A stretch of 15,358 bases of DNA from the NCBI GenBank assembly GCA_046728935.1, contig JBKPFS010000103.1, positions 1 to 15,358 on the forward strand, read 5' to 3'. A model generated the notes under the pieces. That model saw only the letters and a list, made by a program, of their open reading frames with translations, was not told the origin of the DNA and ran no database searches. The stretch is from DATAFO01 sp046728935. GTDB lineage: Bacteria; Actinomycetota; Thermoleophilia; Solirubrobacterales; 70-9. Of the stretch, positions 13,860 through 15,358 are shown in pieces. A program made the translations under genes and the position numbers. Every line of letters begins with the position of its first letter. The stretch's first letter is position 1.

Positions 13860-15065
13860 CTAGACCGCGGGCGCCGCGGCCGGTTCCGGGGCGCGCTTCA
13901 GGCTCCGGCCGGACTGGGGATCGAAGAAGTGCAGCTTCGTCGAGTCGAGCCAGAGCTCGATCTCCTGGCCACGCTCGACGTTGCTCTCGGGTGCGAGGCG
14001 CGCCACGACCTGGCCCTCGCCGGAGCTCGGCACCTCGTCGGCGCCGGCGTCCTGGGCCAGCTCGTCGAGCTCCTGCGACTGCACGCCCTCGTGCTGGACC
14101 TGGAAGTAGGCGTACTTCTCGGCGCCCATCGACTCGACCAGATCGATCTTCGCCCGGAAGGTCGTCCCCTGTGAGCGGGCGTCCGCGCCGATGAGCGATG
14201 CGTCCTCGAGGCTCTCGGGCCGCACCCCGGCGATCACGGAGCCGCCGCCGTCCGCGCTGAGCTGGCTCACGAGCTCCTGCGGCAGCGTGACCTGTCCGAA
14301 CGGCAGCCGCACGGACGGGCCGTCGAGCTGGGCGGGCAGGAAGTTCATCGCCGGTGAGCCGATGAAGCCGGCGACGAAGAGGTTGGCCGGGTTCTCGTAG
14401 AGCTCGGTTGGCGGGCCGACCTGCTGGAGGACGCCGGTTCGCATCACCGCCACCCGGTCGCCGAGCGTCATCGCCTCGGTCTGGTCGTGGGTGACGTAGA
14501 CGGTGGTCGTTCCGAGGTTGGTCTGAATCCTCGCAACCTCCGTACGCATCTGAACCCTCAGCTTGGCGTCGAGGTTGGAGAGCGGCTCGTCCATCAGGAA
14601 GGCGCTCGGGTCGCGGACGATCGCCCGCCCCATCGCTACGCGCTGGCGCTGGCCGCCGGAGAGATTTGCCGGCCTGCGGTCGAGGTGCTGGGTGAGGTCG
14701 AGGATGCGCGCCGCCTCCTCCACCTTGCCGTTGATCTCCTCCTCGGGCACCTTGGCAAGCTTCAGCGGGAAGGCCATGTTCTCGCGCACGGTCATGTGCG
14801 GGTAGAGGGCGTAGTTCTGGAACACCATCGCGATGTCGCGGTCCTTGGGCGCCAGCTCGTTGACCACCTGCTCGCCGATGCGCAGCTGCCCCTCGGTGAT
14901 GTCCTCGAGCCCGGCGATCATCCGCAGCGCGGTGGACTTGCCGCACCCCGACGGGCCGACGAGGATCATGAACTCGCCGTCGTCGATCTGAAGGTCCATG
15001 TCCTTGACGGCCTCGAAGCCGTCCGGGAAGCGCTTCGAAATGTTTTCGAGAACGATCTCAGCCAT
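13860..15065 (-). CDS. Sugar ABC transporter ATP-binding protein (UgpC/MalK/MsmX type)
   Basis: The product has 401 residues. All nucleotide-binding motifs are present: Walker A GPSGCGKST (37-45), Q-loop Q83 (VFQNYALYPH), signature LSGGQRQR (135-142), Walker B FLMDEP (156-161), D-loop SNLD (163-166) and switch His193 (VTHDQTEAMT). The C-terminal part (about 235-390) is the regulatory/TOBE region, with GVRPE (280-284) and a terminal FDPQSGRSL. It energises uptake of a carbohydrate (CUT1 class) at the cytoplasmic face and may serve several importers, as MsmX-type ATPases do. An acidic stretch (about 325-349) inserted in the TOBE region makes it longer than typical MalK (about 370). The ATG at 15065 has a strong Shine-Dalgarno sequence and follows the permease gene by 38 bp in one operon. 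The specific sugar cannot be told. Confidence 0.95.
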   Translation of the reverse strand: MAEIVLENISKRFPDGFEAVKDMDLQIDDGEFMILVGPSGCGKSTALRMIAGLEDITEGQLRIGEQVVNELAPKDRDIAMVFQNYALYPHMTVRENMAFPLKLAKVPEEEINGKVEEAARILDLTQHLDRRPANLSGGQRQRVAMGRAIVRDPSAFLMDEPLSNLDAKLRVQMRTEVARIQTNLGTTTVYVTHDQTEAMTLGDRVAVMRTGVLQQVGPPTELYENPANLFVAGFIGSPAMNFLPAQLDGPSVRLPFGQVTLPQELVSQLSADGGGSVIAGVRPESLEDASLIGADARSQGTTFRAKIDLVESMGAEKYAYFQVQHEGVQSQELDELAQDAGADEVPSSGEGQVVARLAPESNVERGQEIELWLDSTKLHFFDPQSGRSLKRAPEPAAAPAV

Positions 15066-15070
15066 GTATT

Positions 15071-15079
15071 CCTCTCCTC
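15071..15079 (-). promoter_or_regulatory. Ribosome binding site of the ABC ATPase gene
   Basis: GAGGAGAGG on the minus strand lies 5 nt (from its end) before the ATG at 15065, the strongest Shine-Dalgarno sequence in the window. It fits an internal operon gene and contrasts with the leaderless-looking starts elsewhere. Confidence 0.8.
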
Positions 15080-15103
15080 ACTCTGAAGTGTTGCACTGTG
15101 CGC

Positions 15104-15358
15104 TCACCCCTTCACCGCTCCCGCGGTCAGGCCGGCGACGATCCGGCGCTGGAAGATCAGCACGAAGACGATGATCGGCACCGTGACGATCACCGCCGCG
15201 GCGGCGATGTTCCCGGTCGGCGCGGTGAACTGCGACGAGCCCGTGAAGAAGGCCAGTGCGGCGGGAACCGTCCGCGAGGCGTCCGACGAGGTCAGCGAGA
15301 TCGCGAACAGGAAGTCGTTCCAGGCGAAGATGAAGACCAGGATCGCCGCCGTGAACAC
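15104..15358 (-). CDS. Carbohydrate ABC transporter permease (MalG/UgpE type), C-terminal fragment
   Basis: The last 84 residues of the gene are present; the 5' part is beyond the right edge, and the first codon in the window is internal. Two membrane segments are visible: FTAAILVFIFAWNDFLFAIS and, near the end, GNIAAAAVIVTVPIIVFVLI. The final FQRRIVAGLTAGAVKG is the hallmark C-terminus of MalG-family permeases (QRxxVxGLTAGAVKG). The conserved EAA loop that contacts the ATPase would lie just outside the window. It is co-directional with, and 38 bp upstream of, the ATPase gene, so both belong to one CUT1 sugar-import operon. The sugar specificity is unknown. Confidence 0.93.
   Translation of the reverse strand: MFTAAILVFIFAWNDFLFAISLTSSDASRTVPAALAFFTGSSQFTAPTGNIAAAAVIVTVPIIVFVLIFQRRIVAGLTAGAVKG

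Overview
The window is a 15.4-kb, very GC-rich piece of bacterial chromosome. The gene content (MMPL transporter, DUF2993/LmeA-like protein, MoxR-DUF58-transglutaminase operon, a ParB-like protein with a DGHHR motif, CUT1 sugar ABC transporter), the frequent GTG starts and the -10-like hexamers placed directly before start codons fit a high-GC actinobacterium. A Thermoleophilia-type lineage (Solirubrobacterales/Gaiellales) is my best guess. That placement is inference from gene style, not from a marker gene. No rRNA, tRNA, CRISPR array, transposase or phage gene was seen.

Layout. On the minus strand at the left edge are the first 38 codons of a hydantoinase/oxoprolinase-type (HyuA/AcxA-like) gene and, upstream of it, a secreted heparinase II/III-like polysaccharide lyase (156-1967). 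From 2020 to 13847 eight genes run on the plus strand: a DUF2993 lipid-binding-type protein, an MMPL transporter with a very long coiled-coil insertion (interrupted by an apparent 1-base frameshift at 3946-3949), a calcineurin-like metallophosphoesterase, a GT1-type glycosyltransferase, the MoxR ATPase / DUF58 / transglutaminase operon, and a ParB-like protein. The right end is on the minus strand: a UgpC/MalK-type ABC ATPase (13860-15065), preceded by the C-terminal end of its MalG-type permease, cut by the window edge.

How the genes may work together. The DUF2993 protein and the MMPL transporter plausibly form an envelope-lipid export pair. MoxR, DUF58 and the transglutaminase are a known conserved triad at the membrane. 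The permease and ATPase are the end of a sugar-uptake operon. The metallophosphoesterase and the glycosyltransferase have no obvious partner here.

Most unusual points: (1) three tandem 44-bp repeats, each able to form alternative hairpins, fill the space between the transglutaminase stop and the ParB-like start, and probably form that gene's 5' leader; (2) the MMPL protein carries a coiled-coil hairpin of about 250 residues in its second external loop, broken almost exactly in the middle; (3) at least six gene starts have a TAnnnT-like hexamer 6-11 nt upstream, suggesting leaderless or near-leaderless transcription; (4) the glycosyltransferase lacks the usual N-terminal catalytic histidine.
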